From Tomitella gaofuii (GTDB taxonomy: Bacteria; Actinomycetota; Actinomycetes; Mycobacteriales; Mycobacteriaceae), in contig NZ_CP059900.1 of the NCBI RefSeq assembly GCF_014126825.1, forward strand, positions 930,001 through 994,000: DNA of 64,000 nucleotides. Reading direction: 5' to 3'. This document shows, one piece after another, positions 26,801 to 41,800 of this stretch. Below the pieces are notes generated by a model that worked only from the letters and a program-made list of their open reading frames with translations, did no database searches and was not told where the DNA came from. The first letter of the stretch is position 1. Each line of letters opens with the position of its first letter. Both the position numbers and the translations under genes were made by a program.

Positions 26801-29800
26801 CGACCCGGACGCCCGGGGTGCACGGCAGATCGCCTATTGGTCGCAGACCCTGGCCGGGATTCCGGAGTCGATCGCGCTGCCGACGGACAGGCCGCGGCCG
26901 ACGACGCGTGATATGCGCGGTGGTGCGGTGATGGCGGATATCGACCCTCAGACGCATCGCGCGCTGGTGGATCTGGCCCACCGCAACGGCGCATCGCTGT
27001 TCATGGCGCTGCATGGCGCGCTCGCGGTCATGCTCTCCCGCGTGAGCGGCACGCAAGACGTCGCCGTCGGGGCGGCGGTGGCCGGGCGCGGCGAGCCGGC
27101 GCTCGAGGACATCGTCGGCATGTTCGTCAATACCCTGGTTCTGCGCACGCACGTGGATCCGGAGCTGGACTTCGCCCGGTTCCTGGGCCGCGTGCGCGAG
27201 GCCGACCTGAGCGCGTTCGGCAATGCGGACGTGCCGTTCGAGCGGCTCGTCGAGATCCTCGACCCGCCGCGCTCCACGGCGCACACCCCGCTGTTCCAGG
27301 TGATGATGACCCACCAGGCGGATGCAGTGCCCACCCTGGAGTTCGAGGGGCTGGAGGTCGCGCCGGGCGCCGTGGACGTGGAGGTCGCGAAGTTCGACCT
27401 CACCTTCGACCTCTCCGAGCGCTGGAACGCGGACGGCACCCCCGGCGGTATCGGCATCCATACCGGGTACGCGACCGACATCTTCGATGCGGGCACGGTC
27501 GAATCGCTGGTCCAGCGCTACCTGCGGGTGCTCGAGGCGGTCGTGGCGGACGATTCCGCGCATATCGGGCGCATCGACGTGCTCAGCGCTGCCGAGCGCA
27601 CCACCCTGGTGCCCGTGCGCGGCGTTTCCAGCGTGGAAGCGCGGACCCTCCCTACCCTGCTGGCGCGCGCAGTCGAAGCGAACCCGGACGGTATCGCGGT
27701 GGAATCCGGCGACCGCCGGGTCACCTACCGGGAACTCGATGAGCGGTCCAACCGACTCGCGCGGGTGCTGATGGATCGTGGCGTGGGCGCCGAGACCTTC
27801 GTGGCGCTGGGCATCACGCGCTCGGTCGAGTCGATCCTGGGCATCTGGGCCGTCGCGAAGGCGGGCGGCGCGTACGTGCCGATCGACCCCACGTATCCGG
27901 CGGAGCGCATCGCGCACATGGTCGCCGATTCCGGCGTGCGGGTGGGGCTGACGGTGGCCGCAGATGCGGACCACTTCCCGCAGGGCGCCGATTGGATCGA
28001 ACTGGATTCGGACGCGTGCGCCGAGTGGTGCGCGCGGCAGTCGGCCGCCGCAGTGACCGACGCGGAACGCAGGGGCGTGGTAGCGCCGGAGAATGCGGCA
28101 TACGTGATCTACACCTCCGGCACCACGGGCCGGCCGAAGGGCGTCGTCGTCACGCACGGCGGGCTGGCGAACTTCGCACTCGAGCAGCGCGAGCGTTACG
28201 AGGTCACGACGGATTCGCGCACACTGCACTTCGCGTCGCCGAGCTTCGATGCCTCGGTGCTCGAATTGCTGTTGGCGACCGGAGCGGGGGCGACGATGGT
28301 CATCGCCCCGACCGACGTGTACGGCGGGACGGACCTGGGCGAATTCCTCCGCGAACGGCGCGTGACGCATGCGTTCATCACGCCTGCGGCGCTGGCATCG
28401 GTGGACCCGTCCGGGCTCGACGAGTTCGCGGTGGTGGTCGTGGGCGGCGAGCACTGGGGGGCCGAGCTGGCCGACCGGTGGGGGCCGGGCCGCCACCTGC
28501 ACAACGGGTACGGGCCTACCGAGGCGACGATCATGACGAATATCTCGGACCCGGTGCGGCCCGGGGATCGCGTGACCATCGGCGGGCCGGTGCGCGGCGT
28601 GCGCGAACTGGTGCTGGACGATCGGCTGCAGCCAGTGCCGGAGGGCGTCGCCGGCGAGCTGTACCTGTCTGGCCCGGGTGTGGCCCGCGGGTATCACGAC
28701 CGCCGCGGGCTGACGGCGGCGCGCTTCGTCGCCGATCCGTACGGCGAGCCAGGCGAGCGGATGTACCGCACCGGCGATGTGGTGCGCTGGACCGCGGACC
28801 ACGCCGTCGAGTACGTGGGCCGCAGCGACTTCCAGGTCAAGGTGCACGGCTTCCGCATCGAGCTCGGCGAGATCGAGGCCGCGATGGCCGGGCACGCGGA
28901 CGTGGAGTTCGCGAGCGCGGCGACGGTGGCCGGCCCCTCCGGGGACGAGGTGATCGTCGGCTACGTCCTGCCGGTGACGGGGCGCTCGATCGACACCGCC
29001 GCGCTGCGCGAGCACGTGCGCAGGTTCCTGCCCGGCTACATGGTCCCATCGCTGATCACCGTGCTCGACGAAGTGCCGCTCACGCCCGTGGGCAAGCTGG
29101 ACCGCCGGGCGCTGCCGCGGCCGGAGTTCTTCGCGCGCGCCGACGACAAGCGGATGCCGCGCACGGAATTGGAACGGCTCGTCGCGGAGTGCCTGGCCGA
29201 GGTGCTGGGCGCGGACGCGATCGGTGTGGACGAGTCCTTCTTCGACCTGGGCGGGAACTCGCTGGTGGCGACGAAGGCGATGGCGCGGATCAACGAGGCT
29301 ATCGGAGCCGACGCTCCGGTCCGGGTGCTCTTCGAGGCGCCGACCGCGGCCGATCTGGCCCGCAGACTGGAAGAGCTGCGTGGTCGGTCGGCCGAGCGGC
29401 CCCCGCTGGTGCCGCAGCAGCGGCCGGAGCGCATCCCGCTGTCGTTGGCGCAGCAGCGGATCTGGTTCCTCAATCGTCTCGACCCGGATTCCGCGGCGTA
29501 CAATATCCCGCTGGCGCTGAAACTGTCCGGATCTTTGAACGTCGAAGCGCTGCGCGCCGCTCTGCGCGACGTGATCGGCCGGCACGAGTCATTGCGCACC
29601 GTATACCCGGATTCCGTCGACGGACCGAGCCAGAAGGTTCTGGATGTCGCGCAGGCCGCGGATTCGGCGTTGCCGCTCGAGGATGTCCGCGACGACGCTG
29701 AAGCACGGTCGCGCGCTGTCGAACTGGCCTCGGCGGGATTCGATGTGACAAGGCAGCTACCAGTGCGCGCCCGGCTGTACAAGACTGCGGGCGACGAGCA

Positions 29801-32800
29801 CGTGCTGGTCGTCGTCGCGCACCACATCTGCGCCGACGGTTCCTCGATGGCCCCGTTGTCCCGCGATCTCATGATCGCGTACGACGCGCGAACGGGCGGG
29901 GAGGCTCCGCATTGGGATCCGCTGGAGATCCAGTACGCGGACTTCGCGCTGTGGCAGCGCGGGCTTCTCGGTTCGGAAGACGATCCGCGCTCCGTCGCGT
30001 CCGCGCAGTTGCAATTCTGGCGGGACCGGCTCACGGGATTGCCGGAAGTCCTCGAGCTTCCTGTCGACCGGCCGCGCCCGGCATCGCGGTCGGGAGCCGG
30101 CGAAATCGTCGAGTTCCGGGTCGATGCGGAAGTGGTCGGCCGCATCCGCGAACTCGCGCGCGAGCACGGCGCCACACCGTTCATGATCGTCCACGCTGCG
30201 CTGGGTGCCCTGCTGTCGCGGTTGAGCGGTGCGGCGCGGATTCCGATCAGCACGCCGGTTGCCGGGCGGGGCAGCGCCTCTCTCGACGATCTGGTCGGCA
30301 TGTTCGTCAACACCCTCGTTCTGCGGGCGGACGTTGATCCGACGACGTCGTTCGCAGATCTCGTCGACGCGGTCAAAAGACTGGACCTGGACGCGTTCGG
30401 CAACGCCGATATTCCGTTCGAACGTGTATTGAACGCGCTCGGCGCGGCGCGGTCGGATTCGTACACTCCGTTCGCGCAGGTGATGCTGAGCTTCCAGAAC
30501 CTCCAGCAGCCGTCCGTGCGAATGGCCGGGCTGGCGGTCGAAGCCCTCGATGCGAACTTCGGCGAGGTGCAGTCGGATCTCGGTGTGACTCTGGTCGAGC
30601 GATTCGATGCGGACGGTTCGGCACGCGGCTGGGACGGTTACCTCGAGTTCGCGACCGACATCTTCGATCGCAGCACGGCGAAACGCTTCGCGGAGCGGCT
30701 CGTTTCCGTGCTCCGCGCCGGCACCGCCGAACCGACCACCGCAGTCGAGGAGATCGACATCCTCACGGCGCAGGAGAAGCCGGGTGCCGTATCGGCTGCA
30801 CCGCCCGGCTCCCTGTCGTCGCAAGCGGTGTCGGACGACTTGAAGGCGAAGCCGCTGCCGGAGTTGCTGGACACGGCCGCGGCGTTGCGTCCGGGCGATG
30901 TCGCAGTCTCGCACAACGGCATCGATGTCACCTACAAGCAGTTGCACGACAAATCAGCGGAACTGGCGACGTCGCTCGCGGGCATGGGGGTCGGTGCCGA
31001 GGCGGCAGTGACCGTCGCGCTGACCACGCTTCTGCCGGGGGTCCTCGATGGCGAGGACAGTGCGGATTTCGCGGCCAACTTCGCTAGTCTGCTCGCAGGC
31101 CTCGTTGCCGACGCCACCACCGGCGAGGGCGTCGCGGAGGTTCCGCGTGCGATGGACCGTTTCGTCGCTCAGGCCGGGCGGACGCCGGAGAGCGTCGCCC
31201 TGCACTTCGAGGGAACGGAACTGACCTACCGCGAGTTCGACAGCAGGTCGAACGTCATGGCGCGCCACCTCATTTCGATGGGCGTAGGGCCGGACCGCCC
31301 CGTTGCGATCGGGATGCAGCGCAGCCTCGAGGCGATGGTCGCGATTCATGCGGTGCTCAAGGCCGGTGGTACGTATGTGCCGCTGGACCCGGAGCACCCC
31401 GCGGAGCGGACCGCCTATGTCATCGAGGCCGCTCGTCCCGTCATTGTCCTGACCCGTCGTGCAGACCGGATCGCGTTGCCGGACGATGCGCAGGTGGTGA
31501 AGGTCGACGACTTCGATGCGGCGGGGGTGGGCGACGGGCCGATCACCGATGCCGATCGATTGAGTGTCCTGCGCGGCGACAATGCCGCGTACGTGATCTT
31601 CACTTCCGGCTCCACCGGCAGACCCAAGGGGGTCGTGTGCACCTACGCGGGCCTGGACAACCAGATGCAATGGACGGTTGACCAATATCGGTTGACCGAA
31701 GAGGACCGCATCGTGCAGAAGGCCCCGTACACCTTCGACGTGGCCATGTGGGAGTGCCTGGCGCCGCTCCTCGTCGGCGCGCGAGTGGTCATCGCACGGC
31801 ACGGCGGGCACCGTGAGCCGGATTATCTGTCAGATTTGATCAAGACGCAGCGGGTCAGCGTCGTGGAGTTCGTCCCCTCGATGCTTGACGTGTTCATTTC
31901 GGGAGAGTTCGGCGACGTCCTGGATTCTGTCCGTTTCGTCGTGGCCGGCGGAGAGGCGCTCTCCCCCGAGCTGATCGACCGGTTCCGTGAGACGAGTGAC
32001 GCCGAACTGGTCAACACCTATGGTCCGACGGAATTCACCGTCACGGCGACGTATTCGCTTTTGGACTATCCGTTCGGTGCGTCCGTGCCGATCGGCGTGC
32101 CCTTGCTCAACTCGCAGGGCTACGTGCTCGATTCCCGGCTGCGGGCGGTACCGCAGGGAGTCGCAGGGGAGCTGTATCTTTCAGGGATCCAGCTTGCCCG
32201 GGGGTATCAGGGCCGGGCGGATCTGTCCGCCGAGCGATTCGTCGCGGACCCCTTCGGTGCTCCGGGCGAACGCATGTACCGCACGGGGGACCTCGTGCGG
32301 TGGAACAACCACGGCGAATTGGAGTTTCTCGGGCGTACCGATTTCCAGGTCAAGATCCGCGGACTGCGGATCGAGCTCGGGGAGATCGAATCAGCGCTGT
32401 TGTCCCGCGACGAGCTGAGCCAGGCTGCGGTGACAGTTCATCAGGGCGTGTCGGGACAGCGCCTCGTCGGATACGTCGTCGCCGATGCGCCCGTGGACGT
32501 CCAATCGCTGATGTCTGCGTGCGCCGCCACGCTGCCGGAATACATGGTGCCGGACACGATCATGCAGCTCGAGGCGATGCCGTTGAACGCGAACGGCAAG
32601 CTCGACCGCAACGCGCTGCCGGACCCGGATCCCGCGATGTTCACGCGCGACTACGTGGCGCCCGAAACGGAGGCGGAGCGGTCCGTCGCCGCGATTTTCG
32701 CGGAACTGCTCGGAATCGATCAGGTCAGCGCCGCGGAGCCGTTCTTCGAGCTCGGAGGGGACTCGCTTTCCGCGACGCGGGCCGTGGCGCGGATAAATGC

Positions 32801-35800
32801 CGTATTCGATGCGGATCTCAGCGTCAGGGAGTTCTTCGACGGGGCCACCGTCGCGGCGATAGCGCATCGTCTCGACGGACGGACGACCGTGGACCGGGTG
32901 CCACTCACGGCTCGGCAGCGCCCGGAGCGCATCCCGCTGTCGCTGGCGCAGCAACGGATGTGGTTCATCAACCAGTTCGACACCGCCTCGGCGGCCTACA
33001 ACATGCCGCTCGCGGTACGCCTGCGCGGAGCTGTCGATCTCGAGGCCCTGGATCAGGCGTACCGCGACGTAGTCGCGCGGCACGAAACGCTGCGGACGGT
33101 GTACCCGGACTCGGACGGCGAGCCCCGCCAGGTGATCGTCGACGCCTCCGAAGCGTCGGCGGAGCTGCCCGTCGTCGCTTCTGCCGGCGAACAGGACATG
33201 ATGGCCCGCATGGCGGCCATGGCCGGTGAGGGATTCGATGTCACTCGGTCCGTACCGGTGCGAGTGGCGTGCTTCGAGCTGGGCGCGACCGATCACGTGC
33301 TGATGATGGTGGTGCACCACATCTCGGCGGACGGGGCGTCGCTCGCACCGCTGTTCTCGGACCTGATGACCGCGTATGCGGCACGGTCCGCAGGGCAGGT
33401 GCCGGCGTGGGAACCGCTGCCGGTCCAGTATGCGGACTTCGCGCTGTGGCAGCGGGACCTGCTCGGCGACGAAGCGGACGCGGAATCTCTGGTGAGGCGG
33501 CAGCTGGACTACTGGCACGCTGCTCTAGCAGGGCTTCCGGAATCGATCGAGCTCCCGGCCGACCGCCCGCGACCGCCCGTGCAATCGTTCCGCGGGGCGG
33601 GCGTGCCGTTTGCGCTCGACGCTGATCTGCACGGTGCGCTCGCGGAGGTCGCGCGGCGTACCGGCACGACCATGTTCATGGTCATGCACGCGGGTCTTGC
33701 AGTCCTGCTCGAACGGCTCAGCGCCCAGCCGGACGTCGCCATCGGCACCCCGGTGGCCGGCCGCAATGACGCACAGCTCGACGAGCTCGTAGGAATGTTC
33801 GTCAACACGCTGGTGCTGCGGGCCGCCGTGCACCCCGACGCCTCGTTCAGCGATCTGCTCGCGCAGGTGCGCAAAACCGATCTGGCGGCCATGGGGCACG
33901 CGGACGTGCCTTTCGAACGCCTCGTCGAGGTGCTCGACGTGCCGCGCTCCACTGCGCACCAGCCGTTGTTCCAAGTGGCGCTGTCGTTCGACAACAACGA
34001 GGCGGTCGATTTCGAGTTCGGCGGGCTGCACATCGCTCCGGTCGAGCCGCCGTTCGCCGTGTCGAAATTCGATCTGCAGCTCAGCGTGCGCGAGCGCTAC
34101 GACGATGCGGGACGTGGCGCGGGAATCGACGCCGCGTTTGATTACGCCACCGATCTGTTCGACGAAGCCACGGTCCGTGGATTCGCAGACCGGCTGCTGC
34201 GGATCCTCGAGGCGGTCGTCGCCGACCCCGACGTCACTGTCGGCGACATCGAAATCCTTTCGGGCCACGAGCGCGCTGTGCTTGTTGAGGAGCAGGGTGC
34301 GAGCGCCTTGCCGGCGCGCACATTGCCGGATCTGTACGCGGACGGCGTCGCTGTCGATGCCGAAGCCGTTGCGGTCGAGGCCGACGGCACCGGGATGACA
34401 TACCGCGAGCTGGACGAGGACTCGAGCCGGCTCGCACACGTGTTGATCTGCCGCGCGGTGGGGCCGGAGTCGGTGGTCCCGATCGCCATCCCGCGCTCGG
34501 CGCACACCGTCGTGGGGATCTGGGCGGTCGAGAAAGCGGGCGGTGCGTACCTTCCGCTCGATCCGAAACACCCCGTGGAACGCAACGGGGAGATCGTCGC
34601 GGACAGCGGTGCCGCCGTCGGGCTGACGCTGCGCGCATACCGGGATGCACTGCCAGACTCGATCGAGTGGATCGTGCTCGACGACACGGCCACCGCTGAA
34701 CTGCTTGCGCAGTCTCCGAGCGGCCCCATCGACGATGCCGACCGCCTTCGCACGCTGCTCGTCGACCATCCGGCTTACGTGCTGTACACCTCCGGCTCGA
34801 CGGGAAAGCCGAAGGGTGTCGTGGTGACGCACCGCGGCCTGGCGAATCTGGCGATGGACCTTCGGCATCGTTACGAGGCGAACCCGGGCGCGCGCCTGCT
34901 GCAGGTCGCTGCGCCGAACTTCGACACTTCAGTCGGCGAGATGCTCGCGGCGTTCAGCGCGGGTGCCACGTTGGTGGTTTCGCCTCCGGACGTGTTCGGC
35001 GGCGACGAGCTCGCGGATTTCATCGCGGCGAACCGGATCACCAACGTCGTACTCACCCCGACGGCCTTGATGACCGTCGACCCGGCGGGCCTCGACACCG
35101 TCGGCTCGGTCACCGTCGGTGGCGATGCGTGCCCTCCTGAACTGGTATCCCGCTGGGGCGGCGCACACCGTTTCCACAACGGGTACGGCCCTACGGAGAC
35201 GTCGGTCCTCGTCACCATCACCGAACCGATGCGGCCCGGCGCGCCGGTCACGATCGGTGCGCCTATGCGCGGCGTCACCGCGCTGGTGCTCGACGAGCGA
35301 CTGCGGCCCGTGCCGCGGGGCGTGCCCGGCGAGCTGTACATCGCGGGCCCGGGCCTGGCGCGCGGCTACCTCGGACGCAGCGACTTGACCGCGGAACGGT
35401 TCGTGGCGAACCCCCATGGGGCTCCGGGATCGCTGATGTACCGCACCGGCGACCTGTCCCGGTGGGGCGACGATCACGTCCTCGAGCATCTCGGGCGTTC
35501 GGACCATCAGGTGAAGGTGCGGGGGAACAGGGTCGAACTCGGCGAGATCGACTCGGTGCTGGCCGCCTCCGATGCCGTGGACTTCGCGGTGACCGTCGGC
35601 GTCGAGGACCCGTCCGGGCAGACCGCCCTGGTCTCCTACGTGCACGCGGCGAACGGGCACATCGCCGATCCCGCGGATCTCACGGGTGTCGTCGCCCGGT
35701 CCCTGCCGTCGTACATGGTGCCGTCGGCGGTGATCGTTCTCGACGAGATTCCGCTGACGCCCATCGGTAAGCTCGACCGCAAGCGGTTGCCTGAGCCGCG

Positions 35801-38800
35801 CTTGTCGGCATCGTCCGTCGCGGTGTATCGGGCGCCTTCAACGTCGCTGCAGCATACGATCGCCGGCGTCTTCGGCGAGATCCTGGGGCTCGACGAGGTG
35901 GGCATCGACGACAGCTTCTTCGATCTGGGCGGAAACTCGCTGATCGCCACCCGCGCCGTCTCGCGCATCCGCGCTGCCACGGACACGCAGGTCGGCGTGC
36001 GCGAACTGTTCGAGGCGCCGACGGTGGCGCTGCTCGCCGAGCGTCTCGAGCCGAACATCGGCTCCGGGGCCGGCAGACCCCCGCTGGTGGCCGGATCGCG
36101 TCCGGAGCGCCTGCCGCTGTCGCTGGCGCAGAAGCGGATGTGGTTCCTCAACAGGTTCGACCCGGACTCGGCCGCCTACAATATTCCGCTGGCCGTTCGG
36201 TTGCAGGGGCGGCTGAACATGGCGGCCCTCGCAGCGGCGGTCGACGACCTGGTGGAACGCCACGAGACGCTGCGGACGGTGTATCCGGACGCCGAGGACG
36301 GACCCCACCAGTTGGTGCTGCCGGCCGGAGATGTCTCATTCGATCTCACTGCGCGAGCCGTGGATGAAGACCAGTTGCCCCGCCTCCTCCTGGAGCTGGT
36401 CTCCGCGGGGTTCGACGTGACGGCGGCGGTGCCGGTGCGCCTGCGCCTCTTCGAGCTCGGCGAAGACGACCACGTGCTGGCCGCCGTGATCCACCACGTC
36501 TCGACCGACGGCGAATCGACGGCGCCGTTCGTCCGCGACCTCGTGTCCGCCTATGTCGCACGGCACGCGGGCACGTCGCCGGAGTTCACCGCGCTGGCGG
36601 TCCAATACGCGGACTTCGCACTGTGGCAACGGGACCTGCTCGGCGACGAAGACGACGCAAACAGTCTCGCCGCGGCGCAGATCGCCTTCTGGCGCCACGC
36701 GCTCAGCGGCGCGCCGGACGTGCTCGAACTGCCCACGGACCATACGCGTCCGGCGGTTCAGACGTTGCGCGGCGACCGGGTGGATTTCCCAGTGGACCGG
36801 CGGATGCACGAGCGCATCGAAGCGCTGGCGAAGCAGCACGGTGCGACGCCGTTCATGGTGGCGCATGCCGCCTTCGCCGTGCTGCTCAGCCGCCTGGCCG
36901 ACGGCGGGGACATCGTCGTCGGCACGCCGATCGCAGGCCGAGGCGAACCCGAGCTTGACGACATCATCGGCATGTTCGTCAACACCCTGGCGCTGCGTGT
37001 GCAAGTGGATCCGGCCGCGTCGTTCGCGGACGTGCTCGGGCTCGTACGCGAGCGTGACCTCGCGGCGTTCGCGCACGCCGACATCCCGTTCGAGAGCTTG
37101 GTCGAGGCGCTCAACCCTGCGCGCAGCACTGCGCACCACCCGATCTTCCAGGTGGGTTTCTCGTTCCAGAACACCACGCGCACGGAACTGGAACTTCCGG
37201 GCATGACGATCACGCCGCTCGAGGCCGGCGGCGACACGGCGCAGTTCGACCTGCACTTGATCCTGCAGGACGAGTACGACGAATCCGGCGATCCCGCCGG
37301 CATCGCGGGCGTTTTCACCTATGCGGAGGACTTGTTCGAGCGGTCGACGGTCGAGCGCATTGCCGAACGATTCGTGCGGCTGTTCGGTGAGCTGCTCGAT
37401 CGCCCGGGCCACGCTGTAGGCGACGCGGAACTGCTCGAATCGACGGAACGCGCTCGGATCATCGAGCAGTGGAACGACACGTACGTGCCGCTTCCCGCTC
37501 GTACATTGCCAGACTTGGTCGACGATGCCGTCTCGCGGCACGCAGATGCGACCGCGCTGATCTTCGAGGATGAAGAACTGACGTATGCGCAGTTCGATGC
37601 GCGGATCAACCGGCTGGCCCGCTGCCTGATCGACAAGGGCGTTGGTCCCGAGGTCATCGTGGGGCTCGCGATTCCGCGATCGGTGGAATTGCTGGTCGCC
37701 ATGTACGCCATCGCGAAGACGGGCGGCGTGTATCTGCCTATCGACCCGGACCACCCCGCCGCGCGAAACGAGTACGTTCTCGACAGCGCACGTCCGGCGT
37801 TCGTGCTCACGACGGCGGCGGCGGCGTCGCAGCTGCCGGATACGGTCGAGTGCGTTGCGGTGGAACTGCTCGAGGTAGACGGATTCGCTGCGACGCCGAT
37901 CACCGATAACGAGCGGACTGCGCCGCTGCGGCCGGGCAACACGGCGTACATCATCTACACCTCGGGTTCGACCGGCCGGCCCAAGGGCGTGGCAGTGCCG
38001 CACGCGGCCATCTGCAACCAGCTGCTCTGGAAGCAGAACGCCTACCCGCTGAGCTCCGACGACGCCGTGCTCCAGCGCACCCCGTTCACCTTCGACCTGT
38101 CGGTCTGGGAGTTCTGGTGGGCGCTCACCAGTGGTGCACGGCTCGTCGTCGCCCGGCCCGACGGGCATGGCGACCCCGAATACCTCGGCGGGCTGATCGA
38201 GCGGCACGGGGTGACCGCGGCGCACTTCGTACCTTCGCTGCTCACGGCTTTCATGGCCGTCGTCGAACCGGAACGGGTCGCTTCGCTGCGTCGCGTGCTG
38301 TGCATCGGCGAGGCGTTGCCGGCGGAGACGGTGACGCGCTTCCGCGCGTTCTGCGATGCGTCGATGCACAACCTGTACGGACCGACCGAGGCCGCGGTGA
38401 GCGTGACCTACCACGAATGCGCGGTAAAGGAGATCGGTTCGGTGCCGATCGGTCGTCCGGAGTGGAACGTTCGCGCGTACGTGCTCGACGCGCGCCTGCA
38501 GCCGGTCCCCGCCGGTGTCGCGGGAGACCTGTACCTGGCGGGCTCGCAACTGGCCCGCGGGTACTTCGGGCGCGTCGATTTGACTGCCGAAAGTTTCGTG
38601 GCCGACCCGTTCGGCAGGCCGGGGGAGCGGATGTACCGCACCGGGGACGTCGCGCGCTGGACGGACGGCGGCGAGCTCGACTATGTGGGACGCGCCGACT
38701 TCCAGGTCAAGATCCGCGGATTCCGCATCGAGCTGGGCGAGATCGAAGCCGCGCTGTCGGCGCAGGACGGCGTTGCGCAGACGGCGGTGGTCGTCCACCA

Positions 38801-41800
38801 GGATGCGCGCACCGGTGCCCGCATCGTCGGCTACGTCGTGGCGGCCCCGGGCGCGGAGCTGGAGTCCAAGCGCGTGCAGGAAGCGGCCGGGCGCAGGCTG
38901 CCCGGATATATGGTGCCGTCGGTCGTGATGATGCTCGATGCACTCCCGCTGAGCGTGAACGGGAAGCTGGATCGCAAGGCGCTTCCCTTGCCGGACCTCG
39001 ATTCCGCGCGGAGCGCGTACGTCGCGCCGCGCACTCCGGTCGAGGAGATCATCGCAGGCGTCTTCGCCGACGTCACCGGCCAGGAGCGAGTCGGGATCGA
39101 GGACGACTTCTTCGATCTGGGAGGCAATTCGCTGATCGGTACGCGCGTTATCGCGCGCGTCAACGCGGCGCTCGATGTCTCGATCGGTGTCCGGGAGCTT
39201 TTCGAGGCGCCGACGGTATCGCGGCTGGCCGAGCGCGCAGAGCAGAGCACCGGTACGGCGCGGCCGGCGCTCGAGCCTGTGGCGCGACCGGATCGGGTGC
39301 CGTTGTCGCTGGCGCAGAAGCGGATGTGGTTCATCAACCAGTTCGACACATCCTCGGCGGCGTACAACATTCCGCTGGTGGTGCGTCTATCCGGGGAGCT
39401 CGACGTCGAGGCGTTGCGCTCGGCGGTCGTCGACGTCGTCTCGCGGCACGAGATCCTGCGCACCGTGTACCCGGACGACGGGTCCGGCCCGCGTCAGCGG
39501 ATCCTGCCGTCGGACGTCATCGATGGCGCAGCTCTGGCCGTCGACGACGCCGCCGATGAGTCGCACCTTCGCGCACTGGTCGCCGCCGAGGTGGAGCGCG
39601 GATTCGACGTCGCGGCGCAGGTTCCCGTGCGCGCACGTCTGATCCATTTCGGCGACGCGGAGCACATGCTGGTGCTGGTGCTGCACCACATCGCGGGCGA
39701 CGCGGCCTCGACGGCGCCGTTGGCACGCGATGTGATGACCGCCTACGGAGCCCGCGCCGCGGGGGACGAGCCGATGTGGCGGCCGTTGGCCGTGCAGTAC
39801 GCCGATTACGCGTTGTGGCAGCGGGAAGTGCTCGGAGACGCGGCGGACGCCGATTCGGAGGTTTCCCGCCAACTCGGCTTCTGGAAGGACGCCCTCGCGG
39901 GACTGCCGGAGGTGCTCGAGCTGCCGACGGACCGGCCGCGCCCGTCGGTGCAGTCGATGCGCGGCGCGCAGTTCGACTTCGTCATCGACACGGACGTGCG
40001 CGCCGGCGTGGACGCGCTGGCGCGCGAGCGGGGCGCCTCGTCGTTCATGGTCGTCCACGCCGCACTCGCGGTGTTGCTGTCCCGATTGAGCGGAAGCGGC
40101 GACATCGCCATCGGTTCCGCGATCGAGGGGCGCGGCGAGGCCGCGCTCGACAATCTCGTGGGAATGTTCGTCAACACCCTGGTGCTGCGCACGGCCGTCG
40201 ATCCGGCCGAATCGTTCGCCGACCTGCTCGGCCGGGTACGCGAGGACGACCTTGCCGCGTTCACACACACGGACGTGCCCTTCGAGCAACTCGTCGACGA
40301 ACTCGCACCCGAGCGATCCACGGCGCACTCGCCCCTGTTCCAAGTGGTGCTCGCGTTCCAGAACATCGAACAGGCGCATCTGGAACTGCCCGGTCTGACC
40401 GTGTCCGGGGTCGACACCGATGTGGCGACTGCGAAGTTCGACCTGCAACTGACGATCTCGGACGCTCCCGGCGGTGGACTGGACGCGAACTTCATCTACG
40501 CGACCGATCTGTTCGACGAGGGCACGATCCGCAGGTTCGCGCAGATCTTCGAGCGCCTCCTCGCCGGGGCGGTCGGCACGCCGGACACGCCGGTGGGGGA
40601 TCTGCCCGTGCTCGGCTGCGATGAGACCGAGAACATGGCTCCCGTGCGTGGACTGCGGCCGGCGCCGCAGGCGACGTTCGCCGAGATCCTGGCGCGGGCG
40701 GCATCCCGCGAACCGCGGGCGACTGCGCTCATCGTCGGCGACCGTCACGTGAGCTATGGAGAACTCGACGCGGAATCGACACGGCTCGCACGCATCATGC
40801 TGGGCCAGGGCGTCCGTTCCGGTTCGACGGTGGTGATGGGTCTGCCGCGGTCGTTTGAATCCGTGCTCGGCATCTGGTCGATCGTGAAGACCGGGGCCGC
40901 CTTCGTGCCTGTGGACCCCGAGTATCCCGCCGACCGCATAGCGCACATGATCTCGGACTGCGGGGCGAAGGTGGGCGTGACGACGTCGGCGCACCGCGCG
41001 CACCTGCCGGACGATGTGACGTGGCTGGTCCTCGACGATCCGACGGTCCGCGCGTTGATCGACGGAGCGGCGACTGATCCCGTGACGGACGTCGATCGCG
41101 GCCCGGTGCGCGGTGAAGACGCGGCATACGTGATCTACACCTCCGGATCCACGGGACTTCCGAAGGGCGTCGTCGTGACGCATCGCGGCCTCGAGACCAT
41201 GGCGACCGAACAACGGGAACGTATGCGTACGACTTCCTCGTCGCGTGTACTGCATTTCGCATCGCCGAGTTTCGATGCGTCGGTGTTCGAGTACCTCTTC
41301 GCCTTCGGAGCCTCTGCGACGATGGTGATAGTCCCCACGAGCGTGTTCGGAGGCGAGGAGCTCGCCGAGCTGCTGCGTGCGCACGCGGTGACCCATGCCT
41401 TCATCACCCCGGCGGCGCTTGCGTCGATGGAACCGGTCGGACTCGAAAGTCTCGAGGTGCTCAGCGTGGGCGGCGAGGCATGCCCGCCTGAACTCATGGC
41501 GAGGTGGGCCCCGGGCCGCGCGATGTTCAACCTGTACGGCCCCACCGAAGACACGGTGTGGTCGACGGCGACCGGCGCGTTGGATCCCGCGCTGCCCGTC
41601 ACGATCGGCGGACCGGTGCGCGGCGTCGGCCTGCTGGTGCTCGACCAGCGGCTGCAGCCCGTTCCCGTGGGGGTATCGGGAGAGCTGTACATCGCGGGGT
41701 CGGGCCTGGCACGCGGGTACCACCAGCGCCAGGGGCAGACTGCCGCGAACTTCGTCGCGAACCCGTTCGGCGGAGCCGGCGAACGGATGTACCGCACCGG

